Positions 1-6,134 of a stretch of DNA of 9,060 nucleotides are shown here, one piece after another. How positions within the stretch are numbered: the stretch's first letter is position 1; every line of letters starts with the position of its first letter. The position numbers and the translations under genes were made by a program. The notes under the pieces are model-generated. The model did no database searches and was not told where the DNA came from. It worked only from the letters and a program-made list of their open reading frames with translations. Source of the stretch: CAYYOS01 sp964473355 (GTDB lineage Bacteria > Pseudomonadota > Gammaproteobacteria > Burkholderiales > REEB80); contig CAYYOS010000102.1 of assembly GCA_964473355.1 (NCBI GenBank), positions 1 to 9,060 on the forward strand. Direction: 5' to 3'.

Positions 1-2
1 AC

Positions 3-122
3 TGCGAGGAGAAACTGTTTGGCAACGATCTGAAACGCGCGTGGCGAATCGCCGGGTTGCCCAACCCCGGGGAAGAGGCAAAAGCGTACATGGGACAAAA
101 TTCGAGCAGTGAACAGCTATGA
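3..122 (+). CDS. 3' end of an unrecognised gene (partial)
   Basis: An open frame enters from the left edge and runs 39 codons to a TGA at 120-122. The visible residues are polar and helical-looking: CEEKLFGNDL, then KRAWRIAGLPNP, ending MGQNSSSEQL. The composition (Lys, Arg, Glu, Ala, one Trp) is that of a real soluble C-terminus rather than a random frame. I do not recognise the family, and most of the gene lies outside the window. No hairpin with a T-tract follows the stop. The next gene starts 94 bases downstream on the same strand, so co-transcription is possible but not shown. Confidence 0.5.
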   Translation, partial: CEEKLFGNDLKRAWRIAGLPNPGEEAKAYMGQNSSSEQL

Positions 123-216
123 CAGTCGTGCGGGCCTGAACCAGATTTGAGTGTGCCTACGTAATGCTTCTAATTTTACTCTGTAACAGGATCTTCTTTT
201 AGTTAGGGTCAGTGCT

Positions 217-696
217 ATGGATGTCCCGGGGTTTCTCATAGATTCGGCTAAGGTTGTCGTACCGGGGATCGTCGTGGCCGTGATCACTTCTATCGTGACC
301 GTTCGTCTGTCCATCCGTCGCTTTCATGCTGAGAAGTGGTGGGAAAGAAGGGAGGCGGCCTATTCCAATCTGATCGATATCATTTATAGCTTAAAAGACT
401 ACACCACCAAACATCTTGCGCATGAAGAAGATCCGGCCAACTTTACGACAGGTGAGAAGGAGGCCTGGGAGATCGAATGGAGAGAATTTAATAAACGTTA
501 CGCGCGGGCGAGGGGCCTTGCCTCTATGCATCTGAGTAAGGACGCGATTTCAGTTTTAAATATCTATGAGGATGAAAAGGCACGCGCCAGTAGGAGTGGG
601 GACGTATATGTATGGATGGATGCCGATCTACAAGCATGTACAAAGTGCTTGGAAGCATTCATTGCTGTCGCGAAGGCTGATCTGGGGGTGAAATAA
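217..696 (+). CDS. membrane-anchored helical protein of unknown function
   Basis: A 159-residue protein starts at ATG 217 with only a weak AGGG upstream. Residues about 12-30 form one hydrophobic segment (VVVPGIVVAVITSIVTV), followed by positive residues (RLSIRRFHAEKWWERR). This suggests an N-terminal membrane anchor with the rest of the protein in the cytoplasm. The remainder is charged and mostly helical, with an EKWWERREAAYSNLID stretch. Similar FxxEKWWERK...AY motifs occur in small bacterial proteins of unknown function, often in accessory regions; that comparison is from memory. Cys141 and Cys144 form a CxxC in the last helix, with no sign of a thioredoxin fold. Nothing shows a catalytic site. 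It lies between an unrelated partial gene and a metal transporter and is probably independent cargo. Confidence 0.7.
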   Translation: MDVPGFLIDSAKVVVPGIVVAVITSIVTVRLSIRRFHAEKWWERREAAYSNLIDIIYSLKDYTTKHLAHEEDPANFTTGEKEAWEIEWREFNKRYARARGLASMHLSKDAISVLNIYEDEKARASRSGDVYVWMDADLQACTKCLEAFIAVAKADLGVK

Positions 697-742
697 TCAC
701 ACGCTATTTCCTCCACCCAAACCACGGTTTGCCCCGATACCA

Positions 743-1369
743 ATGACTGATTGCTGCAACGATAAAGGCTGTGAGATCGAGGCGCTCCAAAAGAGCCAAA
801 GCTCGACACTTAAGATCGTGTTGGGTATCAATGCTGTCATGTTTTTGGTGGAGCTCACAGCCGGGCTAATCAGCGGATCGGTGTCGCTGATTGCGGATTC
901 ACTAGATATGCTGGGGGACACCTTAGTATACGGCTTTAGTATTTACGTGGTCGCGCGCGGAGCCCGAATGAAGGCTAAGGCCGCATTGTTTAAAGGCGGT
1001 ATTATGGCGGTGTTTGGTGTGTTCGTTCTAGGGCAGGCAATATATAAAATTATATTTCCACAGCTTCCTGTGTTTGAAACCATGGGCGCCATTGGGCTTC
1101 TCGCACTTGCTGCAAATGGCATTTGTTTCTTTCTGCTGTGGCGGCATCGCACCGACGACATCAATATGAGCTCGGTTTGGTTGTGTTCTCGCAACGATAT
1201 TATCGCGAATGTTGCGGTGTTGTTTGCCGCAGCGGGCGTGTGGATTTCCCATTCAGGCTGGCCCGATATTATTGTTGGTTTGGCGTTGGCTATTCTTTTT
1301 CTGCGATCAGCGCTGTTCGTGTTGCGCGGAGCCCTTACGGAACTTCGTGCGGCAAATAAACTGCCCTAA
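743..1369 (+). CDS. CDF-family cation transporter, short form without cytoplasmic domain
   Basis: A 208-residue multi-pass protein of the cation diffusion facilitator (CzcD/YiiP-like) family, which exports divalent metals from the cytoplasm by proton antiport. About six hydrophobic segments are visible. TM2 carries IADSLDMLGD, giving a DxxxD pair (Asp55, Asp59). TM5 carries SRNDIIAN, giving DxxxN (Asp152, Asn156). These match the intramembrane metal-site positions, which are HxxxD in many zinc CDFs, so the metal is uncertain. The N-terminus is Cys-rich (MTDCCNDKGC), a plausible metal-capture motif. The protein ends shortly after the last TM (LTELRAANKLP) and so lacks the roughly 80-residue ferredoxin-like C-terminal domain of YiiP. 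Known short CDFs also lack it. No clear Shine-Dalgarno precedes ATG 743; I keep this start because the next in-frame starts would remove the Cys motif. Confidence 0.85.
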   Translation: MTDCCNDKGCEIEALQKSQSSTLKIVLGINAVMFLVELTAGLISGSVSLIADSLDMLGDTLVYGFSIYVVARGARMKAKAALFKGGIMAVFGVFVLGQAIYKIIFPQLPVFETMGAIGLLALAANGICFFLLWRHRTDDINMSSVWLCSRNDIIANVAVLFAAAGVWISHSGWPDIIVGLALAILFLRSALFVLRGALTELRAANKLP

Positions 1370-1484
1370 CATCCTCGCCTATGAGCCGTTTAACGGACCA
1401 AATGGAATATTTCCCCGGTCACGCCCGTCTCCCTAATGCGTGCTATTAAAGCGTTCGTGAAAATCTTTATAAGAGGGGGCCACC

Positions 1485-2255
1485 ATGCCATTAAATCGTC
1501 GGGAATTTCTTAATCTAGCAGCCGCAAGCATTGCCACAGGAGTCTTGATTTCACATCCGCTAGCCAGCGCCGCGGCAAGCGCAAAGATCAAAGCTATTGC
1601 ATTTGACGCCTTCCCGATCTTTGATCCCCGTCCGGTCTTTGCGCTTGCCGAACAACTTTTTCCGGGTAAAGGCACGGAGCTAAGTAACGCGTGGCGCACC
1701 CGGCAATTCGAGTACCAATGGTTACGCGCCTTATCCGGGCGCTATGCAGATTTCTGGCAGGCAACGGAAGACGCGTTGGTGTTTGCGAGCGAGATGCTGA
1801 AGCTAGATTTGACTCCGGATAAACGTAATCAACTGATGGAAGCTTATCTAGGGCTCAAGACTTGGCCTGAAGTGCCGCAAGCTTTGGATTCTCTTAAGGG
1901 TGCGGGCATGCGATTGGCATTCTTATCCAATGCTACCACGCAGATACTGGACGCGGGTATTAAGAATTCCAAGCTGGAGGGGGTCTTCGAATATGTTCTT
2001 AGCACCGACAAAATAAAAACATATAAACCTGATCCGCGAGCTTATCGTATGGCAATCGATGCTTTTGGCTTGAAAAAAGAAGAAATACTTTTTGTGGCGT
2101 TCGCTGGGTGGGATGCTGCCGGGGCAAAGTCATTTGGTTATACCACCTTTTTGGTCAACCGACTGAATCTTCCCGCTGAACGGCTCGGTGTTAACCCCGA
2201 TGCGGTCGGACAGAATTTAAGTGACTTGGTTAGTTTTGTGAAAGCGCAAAAATAA
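1485..2255 (+). CDS. Tat-exported haloacid dehalogenase type II-like hydrolase
   Basis: A 256-residue HAD-superfamily protein closest to L-2-haloacid dehalogenases. The start has a strong RBS (GAGGGGG, 5-base spacer). Residues 1-33 form a Tat signal (NRREFLNL, hydrophobic stretch, Ala-rich cleavage region), so the enzyme should fold in the cytoplasm and act in the periplasm. HAD motif I is AFDAFPIFD with nucleophile Asp41. The dehalogenase-specific block WRTRQFEYQWLRAL plus GRYADFW lies at about 70-91. Motif II is LSNAT (Ser148) and motif III is KTYKPDP (Lys181). Motif IV is AFAGWDAAGA: Asp210 is kept, but the usual Ser and Asn of SSNAWD are Ala205 and Ala207. The usual GT after the nucleophile is also changed (P-I). 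The fold call is firm. Activity on haloacids is uncertain, and a phosphatase or other hydrolase remains possible. No operon partner is evident. Confidence 0.88.
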   Translation: MPLNRREFLNLAAASIATGVLISHPLASAAASAKIKAIAFDAFPIFDPRPVFALAEQLFPGKGTELSNAWRTRQFEYQWLRALSGRYADFWQATEDALVFASEMLKLDLTPDKRNQLMEAYLGLKTWPEVPQALDSLKGAGMRLAFLSNATTQILDAGIKNSKLEGVFEYVLSTDKIKTYKPDPRAYRMAIDAFGLKKEEILFVAFAGWDAAGAKSFGYTTFLVNRLNLPAERLGVNPDAVGQNLSDLVSFVKAQK

Positions 2256-2260
2256 AAACA

Positions 2261-2340
2261 TTAAGCGGCGATCTCCGCTAGGGTATGTCCGCGTTTGCGC
2301 TCAAGGCAAACATTGCCACTATCGACATCGGGAAATAAGC
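2261..2340 (-). pseudogene. degenerate 3' remnant of a second RES toxin gene
   Basis: This stretch repeats the last part of the RES toxin gene that starts again at 2510. Bases 2261-2330 match 2510-2579 at 59 of 70 positions by eye, in the same orientation. Read on the - strand it encodes DVDSGNVCLERKRGHTLAEIAA and a TAA stop, against DVDSGNVRIEREPGRTLVEIAA in the intact gene. Upstream of this the copy loses one base and similarity fades at about 2340, where the palindromic element begins. The many substitutions keep the C-terminal reading frame, so this looks like a diverged paralogue cut short, not a very recent duplication. It begins 5 bases after the stop of the dehalogenase gene. Confidence 0.75.
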
Positions 2341-2344
2341 TTCA

Positions 2345-2470
2345 CGTAGGGTGGGTTAGGCGCGTAGTTTGTGCCGTAACCCACCACCACCTGCCGCCGG
2401 GCATTCGTCAAAAAAGGCGTTGTGTTGTTATGCCACGCTTGGTGTTACGCAAAACGCTAACCCCCCTACG
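2345..2470. repeat. REP/MITE-like palindromic element
   Basis: The ends are imperfect inverted repeats: CGTAGGGTGGGTTAGGCG on the left and, read from the other strand, CGTAGGGGGGTTAGCG on the right. Inside, GGTGGGTTAGGCGC (2350-2363) can pair with GCCGTAACCCACC (2373-2385) to form a strong hairpin. A second potential stem involves GGCGT and the GGTGTTACGC region (2416-2450). It encodes no convincing protein. GGGTGGGTTAGG-type palindromes are known to me as dispersed intergenic repeats in proteobacteria. Membership of a mobile non-autonomous family is inferred, since only one copy lies in the window. Confidence 0.6.
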
Positions 2471-2509
2471 TTGGGCTATTTGTTCGAAAGAGGAGTGCAA
2501 TGTAAACCA

Positions 2510-3226
2510 TCAAGCAGCGATCTCCACTAGGGTGCGCCCCGGTTCGCGCTCAATGCGAACATTGCCACTATCGACATCGAGAAAATAAGTTAAGTAGCAT
2601 AGCGTTCTGGGATTAATCAGCGCATCGCGAATAAATACGCCGGCGATATGACCGTCAGCGTAACGAGCGGATTGATTGAGTACGCCCGGCAATGCTGCGT
2701 GATAGATCTGCGCGCCCAGCGCCTGGCAGGTGCTGTAATCGTGGGAATCAATCAATCGCGGCTCACGCGCGACATGGGGTCGTAAGTCGAGCAAGGCAGC
2801 CGTGCACGCCACGAGATGGGCGCGACGTTCTTGGACCACAATACTGCCACTTTCGACAGCACTGCTGGCTAGCGTATCGATCCGAAAGTGGTAAACGGTT
2901 TCGTGGATAGATGTGAGTAACGAGTCGCCGCCGTACCACACACCGAAGGCACCCGATGAGAAGCGCGACCAACTGGGGTGCTCAAACGGCCAGCGAATAG
3001 CATTGGCAATGGGATCGTAAATTTCCGCTTCCTCGAATGGCCGTGAAGTTAAGGGTGGCTCGGCCTGGCAAGGTTTAGTTGCCATCTCGTGAGCGACAAG
3101 AAGGGCCTGGTCTTCGGGGTTATCCACCAAATCGCTAAAGAGATCGATGCTGACTCGCCTGCTGACGATCACACGATGCCAGTCACGTTGCGAATCGCGG
3201 GTGACGCTAAGCTGATCTAGTTCGAT
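2510..3226 (-). CDS. RES-domain toxin of an Xre-RES toxin-antitoxin pair
   Basis: RES toxins act on NAD+ (MbcT phosphorylase and other NAD-consuming relatives) or ADP-ribosylate a target (ParT); the sequence alone does not say which applies here. Counting from GTG 3172, the signature residues are Arg70 (SRFSSGAFGVWY), Tyr80, Glu91 (SIHETVYHF) and Ser168 (NQSARY), all present. The C-terminus ends LVEIAA. The first standard start codon is GTG at 3172, with no RBS. The frame is open upstream and encodes IELDQLSVTRDSQRDWHRV, a leader that fits the usual N-terminus of this family. AAGGA lies 5 bases before an ATC codon at 3226-3224, right after the antitoxin stop (3235-3237). I therefore place the start at 3226 as a non-standard codon, giving about 238 residues. 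Loss of a former ATG by mutation is the alternative. Confidence 0.85.
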   Translation of the reverse strand: MELDQLSVTRDSQRDWHRVIVSRRVSIDLFSDLVDNPEDQALLVAHEMATKPCQAEPPLTSRPFEEAEIYDPIANAIRWPFEHPSWSRFSSGAFGVWYGGDSLLTSIHETVYHFRIDTLASSAVESGSIVVQERRAHLVACTAALLDLRPHVAREPRLIDSHDYSTCQALGAQIYHAALPGVLNQSARYADGHIAGVFIRDALINPRTLCYLTYFLDVDSGNVRIEREPGRTLVEIAA

Positions 3227-3234
3227 GTTTATCC

Positions 3235-3639
3235 TTAGCGGCCACGCATGGCGTCGAGCGTACCGCGAACCATCGTAAGCCCCGGTAAACCAAAACGACT
3301 GACTACTTCAACTGGCGTGCTGCCGTGAAACTTGCGGTTGGCCGATGTCATCCACGACTTAACAATTTCTGGGTTGCGCGGGTAAAGGAGCTTTAGTGAC
3401 TTATATATCCCCAACAAGTGCCCGGCTCGATCGAGAAGATCGCGGCTTGCCGCAAAGGGCTCGCCGCGGGCGTAGCGCGCCAAGGCCGAACGATTACCCG
3501 GGGATAATCCCAGCAGAATGAGCTGATCGGCGGCGCCCACTTCCCATAGATTAAAGAGGCGAGACACTGCGCGGGCGAGGACAACTCGAGTTTTCTGATT
3601 GCGGCTGTCATAAGCAACGTCGGTTTCTTGCGGTTTCAT
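3235..3639 (-). CDS. Xre/MbcA/ParS-type antitoxin
   Basis: A 134-residue antitoxin gene just upstream of the RES toxin. It starts at ATG 3637-3639 with a strong RBS (GGAGG, 6-base spacer). Residues about 18-65 form an Xre-like helix-turn-helix region (LARAVSRLFNLWEV, then LGLSPGNRSALARYARGEPF). Residues about 68-132 match the Xre/MbcA/ParS toxin-binding domain (DUF2384): RAGHLLGIYKSLKLLYP, then a W, then STPVEVV and GLPGLTMVRGTLDAM. In this family the antitoxin blocks the RES active site and represses its own operon. The promoter has a palindrome across its -10 box that could be its operator. The stop is 8 bases before the toxin's proposed ATC start, consistent with translational coupling. 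Confidence 0.88.
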   Translation of the reverse strand: MKPQETDVAYDSRNQKTRVVLARAVSRLFNLWEVGAADQLILLGLSPGNRSALARYARGEPFAASRDLLDRAGHLLGIYKSLKLLYPRNPEIVKSWMTSANRKFHGSTPVEVVSRFGLPGLTMVRGTLDAMRGR

Positions 3640-3677
3640 AGAGCACCTCCAAGAAGTATTAATTCACACACACTTCA

Positions 3678-3710
3678 GTATAATTATACAACGTTTTCTT
3701 TGATAAGCAA
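3678..3710 (-). promoter_or_regulatory. promoter and probable operator of the toxin-antitoxin operon
   Basis: On the - strand, TTGCTT (3705-3710) and TATAAT (3683-3688) are separated by 16 bases, a good sigma-70-type promoter. The perfect 12-base palindrome GTATAATTATAC (3678-3689) contains the whole -10 box. A dimeric repressor bound there would block RNA polymerase. Self-repression by the antitoxin is known in this family; that this palindrome is its site is inferred. Confidence 0.65.
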
Positions 3711-3860
3711 TCGCGGGGCATCTGCCGTCCGCGGTGCGCCTCATATTGACTTGTACTACGGTAATCGAGAAAATGGCTTTGAAAAGCAGCTACCGCGGGT
3801 TGAGGGGGGCAACATCTTCTGATCGCGTAAAAAAACCAGCTAACCAAGAGAGGTGCTCCC

Positions 3861-4469
3861 ATGAATCTAGTCGAGCGAGTTAAAAACATTCTGATTCAAC
3901 CTAATTCGGAATGGAGCGTGATCGCCGCCGAACCCACAGCCACGCCTGAGCTTTACAAGGGATATATCATGCCGCTTGCAGCGATTGGGCCGCTTGCGTC
4001 GATCATCGGTATGTCAGTGGTGGGCCTTAGCCTCCCGCTTATGGGGGGTACATACCGCGTGCCCCTTACCAATTCCATTAGTCATGCGATTGCTAGTTTC
4101 ATTTTGACGCTAGTGGGGGTATTTCTTATCGCGCTAATCATTGATGCCTTGGCACCTACTTTTGGCGGGGAGAAAAATCAAACCCAGGCGCTCAAGGTCG
4201 CAGCCTATGCCTCCACGCCAAGTTGGGTAGCGGGGATCGTGCTGCTGTTACCGATGCTCGGCATCATTGCTCTGCTGGCGGCGTTGTATGGGATTTATCT
4301 TCTGTACCTGGGTTTGCCCGTTTTAATGAAAGCACCCCCTGAGAAAGCTGTGGCCTATACAGCCTTGGTCGTTGTAATTGCGGTTGTGGTAATGATAGTG
4401 ATGGGTGCCATCAGCGGCCTGTTAATGCCCGCGCCAAGTATGCCCGCGCCCGGTTTTATGCCGCAATAG
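3861..4469 (+). CDS. Yip1-domain integral membrane protein
   Basis: A 202-residue inner-membrane protein starting at ATG 3861 after GAGAGGTG. The N-terminal amphipathic block MNLVERVKNILIQPNSEW, then LYKGYIMPLAAIGPLASIIG, is typical of bacterial Yip1 proteins. Hydrophobic segments lie at about 36-60, 74-98, 122-131, 133-154 and 164-188. The block AAYASTPSWVAGI ... ALYGIYLLYLGLPVLMKAP is the most family-like part. The tail is Pro/Met-rich (PAPSMPAPGFMPQ). In eukaryotes Yip1 proteins work in vesicle traffic; the bacterial role is unknown. It is transcribed away from the antitoxin gene, and the 221 bases between them carry at most a weak TTGACT/GAAAAT pair (3746-3774). Confidence 0.85.
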   Translation: MNLVERVKNILIQPNSEWSVIAAEPTATPELYKGYIMPLAAIGPLASIIGMSVVGLSLPLMGGTYRVPLTNSISHAIASFILTLVGVFLIALIIDALAPTFGGEKNQTQALKVAAYASTPSWVAGIVLLLPMLGIIALLAALYGIYLLYLGLPVLMKAPPEKAVAYTALVVVIAVVVMIVMGAISGLLMPAPSMPAPGFMPQ

Positions 4470-4482
4470 GGGTATTCCGAAC

Positions 4483-4776
4483 ATCAATAGAATAGTCCCG
4501 CCCTACGAATTAATTTATTTACAAGGAATGTGCACCCTAGTCACGCTGCTATTGGGCGCATTCACGCTGTTTCGGAATCAAGACTACCGCTCCGAAATTG
4601 CGTTATGGGAAGCCACCGTTAAACATTCTCCGAACAAAACGCGCGTATGGAACAATCTGGGCTATGCGCGTCAACAAGCAGGCGATATTGCGGGCGCAAA
4701 AGAAGCCTATCAGCGGGTGTTGGTATTAGACCCTACGCACTGGAAAGCGAAAAATAATCTGGATTTGCTGGAATAG
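4483..4776 (+). pseudogene. TPR protein, probable 3' remnant of a larger membrane TPR gene
   Basis: The first ATG (4528) gives 82 residues: a short hydrophobic segment (CTLVTLLLGAFTLF), then RNQDYRSEIALWEATVKHSP, then one TPR unit (VWNNLGYARQQAGDIAGAKEAYQRVLVLDP) and a capping NNLDLLE. The block 'RN.DYRSE..LWE.....SP' is one I associate with the junction between the last membrane helix and the TPRs of long multi-pass TPR proteins. This piece would be only their end. The frame is open upstream of the ATG, but similarity fades about there and the Yip1 gene ends 58 bases before it. AAGGA directly abuts the ATG and so is too close to act as an RBS. A real small membrane TPR protein is possible but less likely. 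Confidence 0.55.
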
Positions 4777-4795
4777 TTGACGCAAAGCGCGTCAA
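4777..4795. terminator. small hairpin between convergent genes
   Basis: TTGACGC (4777-4783) and GCGTCAA (4789-4795) form a perfect 7-bp stem with a 5-base loop directly after the TPR stop codon. There is no T-tract on either strand, so it would be at best a weak intrinsic terminator between the converging TPR and Dsb transcripts. Confidence 0.35.
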
Positions 4796-4855
4796 TAAAT
4801 TCGCATTGCTAAACTGTTGCCTGGACTTCCAATTGACTAGGGTACTCGCTGGAAA

Positions 4856-5416
4856 CTATCGCACCCGATCCAGCACTTTTCGCAACGCAATTGGCGAGAG
4901 GGCACCTTGTATCATCATGGCTTCCCCGGTTTTGGCTACAAACAACATGGTTGGCACTACCGGAATTCCGACCTGGTTAAGCAAAGCTTCGTTGGCACGT
5001 AGGCGAGCCTCGGTAGCGGGAGTAGGAATTTCCTCGGCAATGCCACCCGTAAACGTTTTAGTGTTGTAGTGCGTTTCATTGTAATCCAGCGCCGCCTTGG
5101 GATCCTTGGCCTGGAGGATCGCTGCGGCCTTGCCCAGGCTAGTGGGGTCTACTATCGCGACGGGAACCCAGCGCAATTGTAGATCATAGGATGCGATGAA
5201 GGGTTGTAAGTTTTTATAGAGTAGTTGGCAATAACCGCAATTTGCATCCACAATGATATAAATTATGCGCTGCCCCTGGCCTTGCGCAACCCATGTCGTT
5301 TTCGGTGCGGCGGCAAGTGCGCTTGCGATGCGGGATTCTTTGTCATTGGTGGCAAGCGCTCCGCCAAAGAGACCAAATGCAAAGCAGGCGAGTACAATTT
5401 TTTTAATGAAGCGCAT
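4856..5416 (-). CDS. periplasmic DsbC/DsbG-like thioredoxin-fold protein
   Basis: A 186-residue protein with a Sec signal (MRFIKKIVLACFAFGLF ... ALA, cleavage near residue 22). The thioredoxin-fold active site is CGYC at 60-63 (DANCGYCQLLY), the same dipeptide as in DsbC. The cis-Pro loop is GIPVVPTMLFV (Pro155). It is shorter than DsbC or DsbG and lacks room for their N-terminal dimerisation domain. It is therefore more likely a monomeric thiol-disulfide reductase or oxidoreductase than a classic isomerase. The RBS is GGAGG with a 6-base spacer. It is the last gene of the operon, 21 bases after the second CcdA-like gene, which suggests it is the periplasmic electron acceptor of that membrane system. 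Its own substrate is unknown. Confidence 0.88.
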   Translation of the reverse strand: MRFIKKIVLACFAFGLFGGALATNDKESRIASALAAAPKTTWVAQGQGQRIIYIIVDANCGYCQLLYKNLQPFIASYDLQLRWVPVAIVDPTSLGKAAAILQAKDPKAALDYNETHYNTKTFTGGIAEEIPTPATEARLRANEALLNQVGIPVVPTMLFVAKTGEAMMIQGALSPIALRKVLDRVR

Positions 5417-5437
5417 GAAAAGCCTCCAAATCCGAGT

Positions 5438-6133
5438 TTAAGCCGCTAACGCCGGAAAGATATAAAAGTAGGCGTTCAGCATATATAAGCCCGACAAAAT
5501 AAGCAGCACCGCCCCGATAACTTCAAATGTTTTTTGTGAGTTCCTAAGTGATTTCAATCCTTCCAGCCAGCCAATTGCCCACGCCCCCAAGATGATGGGG
5601 ACGGCGCGTCCCAAGGCAAAAGCGAATAGTAAGGTTGCGCCATACCAAGGAGAACCGATCCCCGTTGCAACGCCGAGGAGTATAACCAATGCCGGCGTGC
5701 AAAAAGGGCAGATCGCCACGGAAAAAGGAATGCCCAGCAAAAGCGCACCCCAAGCAGTGGTCGCCCGTTTAGCGCGAAAGGTGAGGGCGGGGAGGGGGAG
5801 TTTAATCCACCCCGGCCACATTAATCCCAGTAAGATTAATAATGGGCCTAACACCAAGCCCCATTCTCGTCCTAATATGCGGCGCGCCCATTCGCCGCCG
5901 AGACCGGCTACAAAACCCAAAGTGACGTGCGTGATAATCATGCCAGCGATAAACATGGCGCCGAAAAATACCGCCGTTTTTGTCTCGCCCGCTTTGGTGA
6001 CGTAGGCCAGCGAAACGGGTATGGCTGCCAGGGCAACCGGATTGAAACTAAAAACAAACCCCGCCGTAAAACCGATGGCTACCGAGCCAAGGCTAGCCTG
6101 CTCCAGCGTGGTTTGTAGGGTGTCTAAATCCAT
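5438..6133 (-). CDS. CcdA/DsbD-type membrane protein 2, lacking the TM1 cysteine
   Basis: A 231-residue inner-membrane protein with about six hydrophobic segments, of the CcdA/DsbD-beta superfamily that passes reducing equivalents across the membrane through a Cys pair in TM1 and TM4. The TM1 motif region reads FSFNPVALAAIPV, where most relatives have Cys after the Pro; here it is Val33. The TM4 region reads VAICPFCTPALVILLG, with Cys142 and Cys145 as a CPFC pair. These are its only cysteines. The Cys set is thus moved from two helices into one CxxC. ATG 6131-6133 lies one base after the upstream gene's stop (6135-6137), with AGGGA upstream, so the two are translationally coupled. Whether it works alone or pairs with its neighbour is unknown. 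Confidence 0.82.
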   Translation of the reverse strand: MDLDTLQTTLEQASLGSVAIGFTAGFVFSFNPVALAAIPVSLAYVTKAGETKTAVFFGAMFIAGMIITHVTLGFVAGLGGEWARRILGREWGLVLGPLLILLGLMWPGWIKLPLPALTFRAKRATTAWGALLLGIPFSVAICPFCTPALVILLGVATGIGSPWYGATLLFAFALGRAVPIILGAWAIGWLEGLKSLRNSQKTFEVIGAVLLILSGLYMLNAYFYIFPALAA

Positions 6134-6134
6134 T

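Noticed and set aside
1386..1396. CCGTT-T-AACGG palindrome after the CDF gene
   Set aside because: The arms are only 5 bases with a 1-base centre and no T-tract, so it may be chance.
2295..2588. 97-codon + strand open frame across the palindromic element
   Set aside because: It runs through the repeat and antisense through both RES gene ends, and the translation has no recognisable feature.
3746..3774. TTGACT...GAAAAT as promoter of the Yip1-domain gene
   Set aside because: The -10 match is poor. It is mentioned in that gene's entry but not supported well enough for its own feature.
5592..6005. 137-codon + strand open frame opposite the second CcdA-like gene
   Set aside because: It is antisense to a clear membrane-protein gene, rich in Pro/Lys/Arg, without an RBS or family features. 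It is a shadow of the real gene.
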